From positions 248,001-312,000 of the forward strand of contig NZ_JBLZUR010000002.1 of assembly GCF_048565625.1 (NCBI RefSeq): DNA of 64,000 nucleotides. Direction: 5' to 3'. The position numbers and the translations under genes were made by a program. This DNA comes from JBLZUR01 sp048565625 (GTDB lineage: Bacteria > Pseudomonadota > Alphaproteobacteria > Sphingomonadales > Sphingomonadaceae). The stretch's first letter is position 1. The number at the start of each line of letters is the position of its first letter. This document shows, in pieces, positions 52,225 to 61,264 of the stretch. The notes under the pieces were generated by a model. That model was not told where the DNA came from. It did not search any database and worked only from the letters and a program-made list of their open reading frames with translations.

Positions 52225-53294
52225 ACATCGTCGTCCTCGGCCTGTCGCTCTCCTCCTCCTGGGGGAACGGCCACGCCACCACCTTTCGCGCGCTCCTGAA
52301 AGCGTTCGCCGCGCGCGGCCACGACATCCTGTTCCTCGAACGCGACGTGCCCTGGTACGCCAGTCAGCGCGACTGCCTCGACCCGGCCTATTGCCGCCTC
52401 GCCTTCTACAAGGACCTGACCGAGCTTGAGGGCTGGCGCACTGAGATCGCCGCCGCCGATGCGGTGATCGTCGGCTCCTATGTGCCGGAGGGCGTTGCCG
52501 TCGCCGAGTTCGTGCAGCGGACGGCGGACGGCGTCACCGCTTTCTACGACATCGATACCCCCGTGACCCTCGCGAAGCTCGCGCGCGGCGACTTCGAATA
52601 TCTCTCGCCCGAGGTCATCCCCGGCTACGACGTGTACCTCTCCTTCACCGGCGGCCCGACGCTCGACCGAATCGAGCGTGACTACGGCTCCCCCGCCGCC
52701 CGCGCGCTCTACTGCTCGGTCGATCCCGAGCTGTACTATCCGATGGGCATCAACCGATGCTGGGATCTCTCCTATCTCGGCACCTACAGCCCCGATCGTC
52801 AGCCGACGCTGGAACGCCTGCTTATCGAGCCAGCGCGCCGCATGCCCGATCGCCGGTTCGCCGTCGCCGGGCCGCAATATCCCGCCGACGTCGACTGGCC
52901 GGAGAATGTCGAGCGTATCGAGCACCTTCCCCCGCGCGATCACGCCGCCTTCTACTCGGCTTCGCGCTTCACCCTGAACGTGACGCGCGGCGACATGATC
53001 GCCGCCGGCTGGTCCCCCTCCGTCCGCCTGTTCGAGGCGGCCGCCTGTGCCACCCCGATCATCTCCGATCGGTGGGAGGGGATCGACAGCCTCCTCGCCG
53101 ATGGAAGCGAGATCGTCCTTGCCGACAGCACGGCCGACGTGATCGCCGCCATCGCCGGCGACGGCACCGCGATCGGCAAGGCGGCCCAAGCCCGCGCGCT
53201 CACCGCCCACACCGCCGCGCACCGCGCGGAGGAGCTGGAGAAGCACCTCCTCGAAGCGGCGTCGACCAACACGAGGTTGGCTGGCGCGGCCTGA
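52221..53294 (+). CDS. CgeB-like glycosyltransferase, copy 3
   Basis: A 357-residue paralogue. It opens MNIVVLGLSLSSSWGNGHAT and has SVRLFEAAACATPIISDRWEGIDSLL near 270-295. It closes the plus-strand run of the cluster. No transcription terminator is evident in the 165 bp to the convergent FrhB-like gene. Confidence 0.83.
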   Translation: MNIVVLGLSLSSSWGNGHATTFRALLKAFAARGHDILFLERDVPWYASQRDCLDPAYCRLAFYKDLTELEGWRTEIAAADAVIVGSYVPEGVAVAEFVQRTADGVTAFYDIDTPVTLAKLARGDFEYLSPEVIPGYDVYLSFTGGPTLDRIERDYGSPAARALYCSVDPELYYPMGINRCWDLSYLGTYSPDRQPTLERLLIEPARRMPDRRFAVAGPQYPADVDWPENVERIEHLPPRDHAAFYSASRFTLNVTRGDMIAAGWSPSVRLFEAAACATPIISDRWEGIDSLLADGSEIVLADSTADVIAAIAGDGTAIGKAAQARALTAHTAAHRAEELEKHLLEAASTNTRLAGAA

Positions 53295-53459
53295 GGCCCA
53301 ACGCTCTTTTCGCTGTCCTACAGCAGGTCCGCCGCCGCATGGACTTGCGGATAACGATCATCTTTGCCCGTATTGATTCCACCGAGCGTCAGTGCGTCGG
53401 CGTCGCGAACTTCAGAGTTGTTGTCGTTTTGCCGGAACTTTCGGAACCTTCGGCCCGGA

Positions 53460-54824
53460 TCAGCCCTCGCCGCGTCCCTCGATCCGGCGCAGCAGGGCAC
53501 CGAGCCGCCCGCGCGAATAGGCGATCGCCTCGTATAGCCGCAGCGTCATTCGCGCCCAGCGCACGTAGACCGTCGGCCAGTCCGACCCTTTCGCCAGCGC
53601 GGCGAAGCGATGGCTGTTCGCACTGATCCGCCGCCGCATCGCGTAGATCAGCTTGCGCCGGCGGGGCAGATCCCCACCGCCCGGGGTGACCCGTTTGCGG
53701 AGCGGCAGGCGGGGAGGGTGCGTGCGCAGCCGATATGCCAGCCCCTCGCGCCGCTGCCGGAACCCCGCTGCCTGCGTGTTGGCGATGAAGGCAGCGTCCA
53801 CCGGTTCGAGCGCGAGTTGCCCTTGCTCGATCGCCTCGGCGACGATCGCCTGCACCTCCGGCTGCCTCGTGATCACGACATTGGTGCCCCGGCCGTCGGA
53901 GGAATAGGGCTCTACCCAGGCATCCCCGAACGCGATGTCCGCCGTTTCGGCCACGACATCGTCGCAATAGTTGCAGGCGGAGTTCTGGAAGAAGCCCGCG
54001 CCCCAATCGCCGTCGGCGAGGTGCATCCAGTCCTGCCAGCGCGCGCTGCCGTCGTTCAGGGTCAGATGCGCGGTGTACCAGTTGGCGGGGCGATCCGGGT
54101 TCTTCTGGCGGTACTCGACGGCACGGACATCGCCCGTGTCCACGCCCAGCTGCCAGGCGAAGCTGTCGACCAGCCGCGCGCTCTTCATATGCCCGCAGAA
54201 CAGGCCGAGCGTGTAGGCGATCCGCTCCTCCAGTACCGGGTTCTCGCGGCGCAGCAGGTGGACCGCCTTGATGAAGCACGGCACGCCGACGATGGCGTAG
54301 CGGCCGGGGACGCGGCGGATCTCCTCGATCACGCCGGAAAGCTCGACCGGATAGTAACGCGATCGCGCGCCCTGCTGCACCTCCGCCACGCTCCGCGAGA
54401 GGCGATAGCCGAAAAAGCGACCGTCCTCCGGATTGCTCGGCGCGACATGGGCGACGCCATCCACCAGCCCGCGCCGCAACAGCTCCGCCGCGACCCAGCT
54501 GACCATACCGCCCGAGCTGCCGCCGGGGCGGAAATCGCCCTCCGCGACATGGCCCACGTAGGCCGCCTCGAAACTGCCGATCAGGTGGTCGCGCTGCGCC
54601 GGCGCGGGGAAGCGCGCGGCCGCAATCTCGTCCTCGTTCGCCGCCTCGGGGGAGAAGGGGCAGGTCCGCGCGAAGCTCTCGCTCGCCTCATGCGTCCACG
54701 CGCCGGATGGCTTCAGCTGGCCGTAGCGATCCCATGCCAGCGGTGTCTTGCCCGCCGCGCACCCACCGCAGCCGATGCACAGCCCGGCGCCGGTGACATC
54801 GCCCGGGGCGAGCGCCTCAGCCAA
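53460..54824 (-). CDS. Coenzyme F420 hydrogenase/dehydrogenase beta-subunit-like iron-sulfur protein
   Basis: A 454-residue protein with an N-terminal CIGCGGC cysteine cluster near 17-23 and an FrhB N/C-terminal domain pair. The central ACNYCDDVVAETADIAFGDAWVEP is the FrhB signature with further cysteines. Sphingomonads are not known to need F420, and FrhB-like proteins next to polysaccharide pyruvyl transferases occur in exopolysaccharide loci, so a role in redox of a sugar or ketal precursor is likelier. The start is TTG 54824, which overlaps the preceding stop by 8 bases; GAGGA lies upstream. Confidence 0.83.
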   Translation of the reverse strand: MAEALAPGDVTGAGLCIGCGGCAAGKTPLAWDRYGQLKPSGAWTHEASESFARTCPFSPEAANEDEIAAARFPAPAQRDHLIGSFEAAYVGHVAEGDFRPGGSSGGMVSWVAAELLRRGLVDGVAHVAPSNPEDGRFFGYRLSRSVAEVQQGARSRYYPVELSGVIEEIRRVPGRYAIVGVPCFIKAVHLLRRENPVLEERIAYTLGLFCGHMKSARLVDSFAWQLGVDTGDVRAVEYRQKNPDRPANWYTAHLTLNDGSARWQDWMHLADGDWGAGFFQNSACNYCDDVVAETADIAFGDAWVEPYSSDGRGTNVVITRQPEVQAIVAEAIEQGQLALEPVDAAFIANTQAAGFRQRREGLAYRLRTHPPRLPLRKRVTPGGGDLPRRRKLIYAMRRRISANSHRFAALAKGSDWPTVYVRWARMTLRLYEAIAYSRGRLGALLRRIEGRGEG

Positions 54825-55869
54825 AGACCGTCCTCAGGTAATCGTCCGACTGGACGCGCATGGCCGCGATCCGATCCTGGAACGGCGGGTCCAAGGGCGC
54901 GCCGAGCAAGGCCGCATAGTCCTCCGCCCCGGTCGCCTCGAAGACGATATGCCGCTCGGCACCCAGCAATGCCGCAAGATCCCGCACCTTGTTGAATCGG
55001 TACGCAGACGGCGCGCTGACGAACGGCCGCTGGTGGAGGAGCGCGAAAACGCAGCCGTGGAAGAAGTTGGTGGCGACGGCATCGGCGGAGGCGATCAGCG
55101 CGGAGAACTCCTCCGGCCCCGCCTCGATCAGCTGCTCGTCCGCCCAGTCGTTGCGATATCCGATGCTGACCACCCGTCTCGCGTTCTTGTCCGCCCATGT
55201 CCGCAGCTGCGCGGCGAACCAGTTAGGAAAACCGTGTCCGTAGACGGCCAGATAGGGGGTTCCCTCCACCGGCTCCGGTGCGGGCGGCGGAAACTGCAGG
55301 CAGGGGTCGAGCACGAGCGACGGCTCCCGACCGATGCTCTCGCGGATCAGCGTCCGGCTGTTCTCGTCGCGCACGGACAGGCAATCGAACGCCGCCAGCT
55401 TCTCCGCCCAGCCTGGTTCGATCCCTTGCGCGGCATCGTGGTTGCCGAAGCTCGCGGCATAGGAGGCGAGCCGCCCGGTGCGCAGGTCGGTCCCGAAGAA
55501 CAAGGGCTTGTACCCGTACCAGGGGTGCCGGAAATTCCAGACCTCGTCGCTGCCGACCAGCACGACGTCGTAGCTGCCCGCTTCCTCGGGATGGTCGAGC
55601 GGAAAGCGCGGGGATTGGGGCAGCGCGTCGAACGCCGCCAGGAACTTACGTCCCTTCGCGGCATAAAGGGGGAGGTCGGCGCGTGGCGTCCGCACCGGCA
55701 GCGTCGGCTGAAACGCGCAACGCCATTCCACACGCCGCACATATTCCGCGTCGTGGTCGAGCAGCACCGCGTCCAACCCCCGCGCGCGCAGGCCCTCCAC
55801 AAGGCACCGCGCCTGCCAGTAGGATCCATAATTGACGCAGCGATGAAACGTCAGAACGCCAACTCTCAT
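54817..55869 (-). CDS. Polysaccharide pyruvyl transferase family protein
   Basis: A 350-residue protein. MRVGVLTFHRCVNYGSYWQARCL at the N-terminus and FHGCVFALLHQRPFVS near 270-285 are the PS_pyruv_trans pattern. The family uses phosphoenolpyruvate to add pyruvyl ketals to sugars in polysaccharides. ATG 55869 is chosen over the longer upstream frame. It is cotranscribed with the FrhB-like gene. It probably decorates the glycan made by the neighbouring glycosyltransferases. Confidence 0.85.
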   Translation of the reverse strand: MRVGVLTFHRCVNYGSYWQARCLVEGLRARGLDAVLLDHDAEYVRRVEWRCAFQPTLPVRTPRADLPLYAAKGRKFLAAFDALPQSPRFPLDHPEEAGSYDVVLVGSDEVWNFRHPWYGYKPLFFGTDLRTGRLASYAASFGNHDAAQGIEPGWAEKLAAFDCLSVRDENSRTLIRESIGREPSLVLDPCLQFPPPAPEPVEGTPYLAVYGHGFPNWFAAQLRTWADKNARRVVSIGYRNDWADEQLIEAGPEEFSALIASADAVATNFFHGCVFALLHQRPFVSAPSAYRFNKVRDLAALLGAERHIVFEATGAEDYAALLGAPLDPPFQDRIAAMRVQSDDYLRTVFG

Positions 55870-55962
55870 CGCTGTAACGGCTCCCGATTGCTGCTGAGCG
55901 GTGACTGCCCCGCCGCACAACCATTGGCGGTCTTCCGGGTTCAGTCCATGCTGTATCTGAAA

Positions 55963-56223
55963 TCAGCGGTCGTCGCAGGCGTCCCAGTTCCCGCTCCGGC
56001 ATTCCACGACGCGCTGCCGCCAGGCCGCCATCTGGCGCTGATACCGCGCGTCGGCGTCACGATAGTCCTCCCGAGCATCCGCATTCCGCGCCTGACGCCG
56101 CTCAACAATCTTCGCCGCCTGCCGGTTCAACTGCTCGGTCCGCTCCCGATCGGCGCGATGCGCGGCGTCCTCCGCCTGAGGTGCTGCTAGCAGGAGGAGA
56201 GCCGCTGGCCAGATCATCGTCAC
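55963..56223 (-). CDS. Small secreted protein, unknown
   Basis: An 86-residue protein. Residues 1-15 (MTMIWPAALLLLAAP) form a probable signal peptide. The mature part is highly charged (Arg, Asp, Glu) and probably a single helix, with two cysteines in VVECRSGNWDACDDR near the C-terminus that could form a disulfide. It lies between the pyruvyl transferase and aguB genes. I recognise no family. Confidence 0.65.
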   Translation of the reverse strand: MTMIWPAALLLLAAPQAEDAAHRADRERTEQLNRQAAKIVERRQARNADAREDYRDADARYQRQMAAWRQRVVECRSGNWDACDDR

Positions 56224-56247
56224 AGCATCGCGTCAGGCGGCTTAACC

Positions 56248-57096
56248 TCAGATGTCCTGCGCGATCCGCCCGTAAAGCTCCGGCCGCCGGTCGCGGAAGA
56301 AGCCGAAGGCTGCGCGATGCCGCTTGGCAAGATCGATGTCGAGCGTCGCGACCAGCACGCCGGTCTCTTGCGCGCCGAACTCGGCCAGCATGTCGCCCCG
56401 CTCGTCGCAGATGAAGCTGTGGCCGTAGAACGTCTGGCCGTCCTCGGTCCCGATCCGGTTCGCGGCGACCACAGGCACGACGTTCGACACGGCATGGCCG
56501 ATCATCGCCCGCCGCCACAGCCGCGAGGTGTCGAGATCGGGGTCATGCGGCTCGTTGCCGATTGCGGTCGGGTAGAACAGGATTTCCGCGCCCATCAGCA
56601 TCATCGACCGCGCCGTTTCGGGATACCATTGGTCCCAGCATACGCCGACGCCGATCGTCGTCTCCGCCGCGTTCCACACCTTGAACCCGGTGTTGCCGGG
56701 CCGGAAATAGAACTTCTCCTCATATCCCGGCCCATCCGGAATATGGCTCTTGCGGTAAACGCCGGCGATCTTCCCGTCCGGTCCGATCATCGCCAGGCTG
56801 TTGTAGTGATGCGGCCCATCCGCCTCGAAGAAGCTGGTGGGGATGGCGACCTTCAGCTCCTGCGCCAAGGCCTGCATGGCGACGACCGCCGGATGGCTGC
56901 CGACCGGCTTGGCCCGCGTGAACGCGCCCTCATCCTCGACGCGACAGAAGTAGTGTCCCTCAAACAGCTCCGGCGGCAGGATCACCTGCGCGCCCTTGCC
57001 CGCCGCCTCGCGGACCAAAGCGGACACGGCGCCGATATTTTCCTCCACCACGTCGGAAAAGGCGAGCTGCAGGGCGGCGACGGTGATCTGGGTCAT
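56248..57096 (-). CDS. aguB: N-carbamoylputrescine amidase
   Basis: A 282-residue nitrilase-superfamily hydrolase. LPPELFEGHYFC near 41-52 has the catalytic Glu, YRKSHIPDG near 113-121 the Lys, and GVGVCWDQWYPE near 148-159 the Cys. AguB hydrolyses N-carbamoylputrescine to putrescine. ATG 57096 follows GAGGGG. The partner aguA lies upstream on the same strand, separated by a REP-like element. Confidence 0.92.
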   Translation of the reverse strand: MTQITVAALQLAFSDVVEENIGAVSALVREAAGKGAQVILPPELFEGHYFCRVEDEGAFTRAKPVGSHPAVVAMQALAQELKVAIPTSFFEADGPHHYNSLAMIGPDGKIAGVYRKSHIPDGPGYEEKFYFRPGNTGFKVWNAAETTIGVGVCWDQWYPETARSMMLMGAEILFYPTAIGNEPHDPDLDTSRLWRRAMIGHAVSNVVPVVAANRIGTEDGQTFYGHSFICDERGDMLAEFGAQETGVLVATLDIDLAKRHRAAFGFFRDRRPELYGRIAQDI

Positions 57097-57147
57097 GCCC
57101 CTCATATAGCGCGGGATTGTGACCATTAAATCCTTCCCATCGTAGAT

Positions 57148-57244
57148 GGGGAGGGGGACCATCCGGAGGATGGTGGAGGGGCCGGCGTAGCCGGTGCTGC
57201 GCACCGCCCCTCCACCACCGCCTGCGGCGGCGGTCCCCCTCCCC
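57148..57244. repeat. REP-like inverted repeat between aguA and aguB
   Basis: The arm at 57148-57183 (GGGGAGGGGGACC followed by a CATCC-GGATG hairpin) is complementary to the arm at 57206-57244 (ending GGTCCCCCTCCCC). A CACCACCGCC/GGCGGCGG hairpin lies inside the second arm. It occupies the 169-bp gap between aguA and aguB and may affect their relative expression. Confidence 0.82.
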
Positions 57245-57265
57245 AAGCAAGCTTGGGGCGGATGA

Positions 57266-58243
57266 TTACGCGCGCGGCACTTGCTGGCTAATGCAGTGGA
57301 AGCTGCCGCCGCCGGTCAGGATATGATCCGCGCGGTGGCCGATCGCCAGCCTTTCGGGGAACAGCGCCTGCACCGCCACGACGCCCTCCGCATCCCGGTC
57401 CGATCCGTATTGCGGCACCACCACAGCGGCGTTGCCGATGTAGAAGTTCATGTACGACGCCGGAATGATCTCTCTCTCGCGCTCGACAAGGCCGGGTGAG
57501 GGGATGGTCACCACCTCGACCCCGAACGCCTCAGCCCGCGCCCGCGCGTCGGCATAGACGGCCGCATTGGGATCGTCCGCACCCGACGCCTCGGGCACCG
57601 CCAGCCGCCCCGCGCCGACGAAGCGCGCGAGGTTATCGACATGCCCGTCGGTATGATCGTTCAGCAGCCCGTCGCCGAGCCAGAGGATGCTCTCCACACC
57701 GAGCGTCTCGCGCAGCCGCGCCTCGATCTCTTCTTTCGACAGGCCGGGATTGCGGTTAGGATTGAGCAGGCATTGTTCGGTCGTGACGGCAAGGCCCGCG
57801 CCATCGACGTCCAGAGCGCCGCCTTCGAAGATCCACGGCGACTTCGCGACAGGGAACCCGGTGGTCGCGCCCAGCCGCGCGCCGATGCTGTCGTCGCCGG
57901 GCAGGTCGTACTTGCCGCCCCAGCCGTTGAAATCGAAGTCGACCGCCGACAGGCCGTCAGCGCCGCGCACGATGATGGGCGCCGTGTCGCGCAGCCAGAT
58001 GTCGCCGAACGGCTGCACGATCACCGTCGCGTGCGGTGCCAAGCGCCGCGCCGCCGCGCCCGCCTCGTCATTTGCCGCGACAAGGTGGACGCGCTCGCCC
58101 CGGCCGTCCGCATGGACGGCACGGGCGAAGGCGGCGACCTCCGTCTGCGCGGGTTCGAGGTCGTCCTGCCAAAGCTCCGGATGGCTGGGAAAGCCGATCC
58201 ACACGAAGTCGTGCAGCTCCCATTCGGCCGGCATCCGCTTCAT
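57266..58243 (-). CDS. aguA: Agmatine deiminase
   Basis: A 325-residue pentein-fold enzyme. FGDIWLRDTAPI near 79-90 holds substrate acids, GDGLLNDHTDGHVDN near 190-204 the catalytic His, and GGGSFHCISQQ near the C-terminus the nucleophilic Cys. It converts agmatine to N-carbamoylputrescine, the substrate of AguB. The ATG at 58243 is chosen over the longer upstream frame. It follows the M28 peptidase stop by 7 bp on the minus strand. Confidence 0.93.
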   Translation of the reverse strand: MKRMPAEWELHDFVWIGFPSHPELWQDDLEPAQTEVAAFARAVHADGRGERVHLVAANDEAGAAARRLAPHATVIVQPFGDIWLRDTAPIIVRGADGLSAVDFDFNGWGGKYDLPGDDSIGARLGATTGFPVAKSPWIFEGGALDVDGAGLAVTTEQCLLNPNRNPGLSKEEIEARLRETLGVESILWLGDGLLNDHTDGHVDNLARFVGAGRLAVPEASGADDPNAAVYADARARAEAFGVEVVTIPSPGLVEREREIIPASYMNFYIGNAAVVVPQYGSDRDAEGVVAVQALFPERLAIGHRADHILTGGGSFHCISQQVPRA

Positions 58244-58250
58244 GGGTCGC

Positions 58251-59885
58251 TTACTTCCCCGCCCGCGACTTGTCGCGGATCGCGCGGAATTCGGCGGTCG
58301 GCGACCAGTTCGGCCAGGCATCGCTATCGGCCAGTTCGCGGGCAAGATTATAGGTCAGGCTCAGCTCCTGCACTCCGCCCGACCAGTCCCAATCGTCGTG
58401 ATATTCGTCGGACGGGGCATGATAGTGCGCCGCTGTGTACGCTTCCGTGACAGCCTTGCCGCGCGCGGTGCCGCCGTTCACCAGATCGAGGCCGTTCTCG
58501 AAATAGGCCATCGGCACGCCGCGCTTGGCGAAGCTAAAATGGTCGGAGCGGTAGTAATAGCCCTTCTCCGGCGTCGGCTCCGGCTGGACAGTCTGGTTCT
58601 GCGCGGCTGCGGCGCGGGTGACATAGGTGTCCAGCTCCGACTTGCCGGGGCCGGTGATCGTCACGTCCTTCGACGCGCCGTAGATGCTGACCCCGTCGAG
58701 GTTCACGCCCCCCACGGTCTGCCCCAGCGGGTAGAGCGGGTTGGCCGCATAATATCCGGACCCGAGCAGCCCCGACTCCTCGGCCGTTACCGCAAGGAAT
58801 ACGATCGAGCGATCCGCCGGGCCCGCCTTCGCATTCGCCTCGGCCAGCGCGATCAGGCCCGCCGTGCCGGACGCATTGTCATAGGCGCCGTTGCAGATGT
58901 CGTCGCCGTTCACCGGCTCGCAGCGGCCGAGATGGTCCCAATGCGCTGACAGGAGGACGTATTCGTCCGCCCGCTTCTTGCCGGGCAAGATGCCGACGAC
59001 GTTGTGCGACATCGTCTTGCGGGTCTCGTTGTTGAACGCGGTCGACAGCTTCAGACCCAGCGGCACCGCCTTGAAGCCCTTGACCTTGGCGGCGGCTTTC
59101 ATCTGCGCGAGGTCCCTGCCGGCGGCGGCGAAGACCTTGGTCGCGGCATCGCCCGTCATCCAGCCGATCGCCTTCGACTGGTCGGCATAGCCGTTCGCGG
59201 CATCCAGCTCGATCTGCGGCCCGGTCCAGGATGAGACGACGACGTTGAAGCCATAGGCGGCAGGTTCGGTGTCATGCACGATGATCGCGGCGGCGGCACC
59301 CTGACGCGCCGCCTCCTCATATTTGTACGTCCAGCGGCCGTAATAGGTCATCGCCCGCCCCCCGAAGGGGCCGTCCAGCGTCTTCGTCTCCCAATCCGGG
59401 TCATTGATCAGGATGACGACCGTCTTTCCCTTCACATCGACGCCGGCATAGTCGTTCCAGCCAAGCTCCGGCGCGTTGACGCCATATCCTACGAAGACGA
59501 CATCGCTATCCTTCACCGCGATATGCTGCTGCACCTGCCGCGTCGCGACCACCATGTCGGTCTTGTAAGCAAGGGTGACCGGGGCCTTGCCGCCCGAGAA
59601 GGCGAGGGTCATGCCCGGCTGCGCGGTGATCTCCACCATCGGCACGTCCTGATACCATTTGCCGTTGGCGCCCGGCTTCAGCCCGGCCTTCTCGAACCGC
59701 TCCGCGATCAGCTTGATCGACTTGTCCTCACCCGGTGTCCCCGGCGCGCGGCCCTCGAATTCATCGGAGGAGAGCGTCTTGGTCACCTCCTTCAACGTCT
59801 CGACAGAGATGGCGGGTGCGGCAAGCGCGGGCACGGCGGTGGTCAGGCACAGTGCAAGCGCGGCGGCGCGGCTGGAGAGGGTCAT
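58251..59885 (-). CDS. M28-family metallopeptidase, exported
   Basis: A 544-residue exported zinc aminopeptidase-like protein. A signal peptide spans about 1-23 (AALALCLTTAVPALA). A PA-domain insertion covers about 130-270. SAHWDHLG near 312-319, DNASGTAG near 334-341, AEESGLLGS near 369-377 and SDHFSFA near 447-453 are the zinc-ligand motifs of peptidase family M28. It probably acts in the periplasm or on the surface. Start is ATG 59885 (GGAG upstream). It is downstream of, and probably independent from, the MFS gene. Confidence 0.92.
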   Translation of the reverse strand: MTLSSRAAALALCLTTAVPALAAPAISVETLKEVTKTLSSDEFEGRAPGTPGEDKSIKLIAERFEKAGLKPGANGKWYQDVPMVEITAQPGMTLAFSGGKAPVTLAYKTDMVVATRQVQQHIAVKDSDVVFVGYGVNAPELGWNDYAGVDVKGKTVVILINDPDWETKTLDGPFGGRAMTYYGRWTYKYEEAARQGAAAAIIVHDTEPAAYGFNVVVSSWTGPQIELDAANGYADQSKAIGWMTGDAATKVFAAAGRDLAQMKAAAKVKGFKAVPLGLKLSTAFNNETRKTMSHNVVGILPGKKRADEYVLLSAHWDHLGRCEPVNGDDICNGAYDNASGTAGLIALAEANAKAGPADRSIVFLAVTAEESGLLGSGYYAANPLYPLGQTVGGVNLDGVSIYGASKDVTITGPGKSELDTYVTRAAAAQNQTVQPEPTPEKGYYYRSDHFSFAKRGVPMAYFENGLDLVNGGTARGKAVTEAYTAAHYHAPSDEYHDDWDWSGGVQELSLTYNLARELADSDAWPNWSPTAEFRAIRDKSRAGK

Positions 59886-59967
59886 GGGAGGACTCCGATG
59901 TACGGGCGCGCCCTGCGGGCGACGGATGAACCCTTCTATGGGCGGCAAGAGCGTCCGCGCAAGGCGG

Positions 59968-61167
59968 TCAGCGTGCGAAGCGGCGGGCGGTGATCGCCCC
60001 GCCGATCGCCGCCACGACGCTGATGAGGGCAGCGACCAGCAGGCTGATGCCGGGATGGTCGTCCACCGTCACCCCGTAGAGCCAGCCGAAGAACAGGGGA
60101 GAGGCGACGCCGGCGATCGCCCCGACGGAGTTGTTGGCCCCCTGCAACTGGCCCTGTTCGCTCTCCGAGACGCGCGCCGTCATCAGTGATTGGATGGTCG
60201 GCATCGCCAACCCCCAGAACGCATTGGGGATCATCGCCAGCGCGAACAGCAGCCCGGTATTGGCCAGCCCCATACAGGCGAGGCCGACCGCCCCCATCGC
60301 CAGCCCGATCACCATCGTCCGCCGATCGCCAAGCCGCTTCACAACGCGGCCGACGATCAAGCCCTGCATCACCACGTCGAGCACGCCGACAAAGGCGAGG
60401 AGCATGCCCACCTCGAACACGCCCCAGCCATAGCGGTGCCCGGCATAGAGCACGAACACCGCCGAGAAGACGTGATGCGCGAAATAGAGCGCAAAGTTGA
60501 CGGTGGCGAGGCCGGTCAGCTCGGGATGAGAGAGGAGCAGCTTCAACGCGCCGAACGGGTTGGCTCGCGCCCATGAGAACGCCATCCGCTTCTCGCGTGG
60601 CAAAGACTCCGGCAGGATGAACAGACCGTAGACGAAGGCGAGCGCAGACAGCGCCGCCGCCACCCAGAACGGCACGCGCGGGCCGAAGGTGCCGAGCAAC
60701 CCGCCCAGCGCCGGCCCCGCCACGAATCCTGCGCTGAACGCCGCGCTGATCAGGCCAAAGGCGCGGGCGCGGTCCTCCGGCGCGGTGATGTCGGCCATAT
60801 AGGCGTAGATCGCGGTGAAGCTGGATGATGTGACGCCGCCGATGGCGCGGCCCACCGCCAGCCACCAGAGGTTTGGCGCCAGTGCCATCAGCGCCCAATC
60901 GATCGACAGCCCGGCGGCCGAAACCAGGATCGTCGGTCGCCGCCCATACCGGTCCGAGATCGAGCCGATCACCGGCGAGCACAGGAACTGCATCGCCGCC
61001 CAGATCGCCACCAGCGCGCCGTTCCAGAACCCTGCATCCGCCTCCGATCCGGTGAACTCGACGATCAACTGCGGCAGGACCGGGATGACCAGTCCCATCG
61101 CCATGATGTCCAGCACGGCGGTGACGAAGATGAAGCCGAGGGCGGGGCGGAAGGAGCGGAGAGTCAT
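59968..61167 (-). CDS. TCR/Tet-type MFS efflux transporter
   Basis: A 399-residue MFS protein with 12 predicted transmembrane helices. The loop between helices 2 and 3 carries GSISDRYGRRPT near 61-72, the motif A signature. GPALGGLLG near 140-148 is motif C of drug/H+ antiporters, as in TetA. The substrate could be tetracycline or another compound. ATG 61167 has GGAGG 6 bases upstream. It lies downstream of rpsD but is separated by a terminator. Confidence 0.9.
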   Translation of the reverse strand: MTLRSFRPALGFIFVTAVLDIMAMGLVIPVLPQLIVEFTGSEADAGFWNGALVAIWAAMQFLCSPVIGSISDRYGRRPTILVSAAGLSIDWALMALAPNLWWLAVGRAIGGVTSSSFTAIYAYMADITAPEDRARAFGLISAAFSAGFVAGPALGGLLGTFGPRVPFWVAAALSALAFVYGLFILPESLPREKRMAFSWARANPFGALKLLLSHPELTGLATVNFALYFAHHVFSAVFVLYAGHRYGWGVFEVGMLLAFVGVLDVVMQGLIVGRVVKRLGDRRTMVIGLAMGAVGLACMGLANTGLLFALAMIPNAFWGLAMPTIQSLMTARVSESEQGQLQGANNSVGAIAGVASPLFFGWLYGVTVDDHPGISLLVAALISVVAAIGGAITARRFAR

Positions 61168-61206
61168 TGGATACCTCCGGCAGTGATGCGGGCGTGTTGC
61201 GCGCAT

Positions 61207-61242
61207 GTGAAAAGGGCGGCCCCGTTGCCGGAGCCGCCCTTT
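61207..61242 (-). terminator. Rho-independent terminator of rpsD
   Basis: AAAGGGCGGC at 61211-61220 pairs exactly with GCCGCCCTTT at 61233-61242 across a 12-nt loop. Reading the minus strand, TTTTCA follows. It sits 23 bases after the rpsD stop. Confidence 0.85.
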
Positions 61243-61264
61243 CGCATTCGCGATGCCGCTGAAC

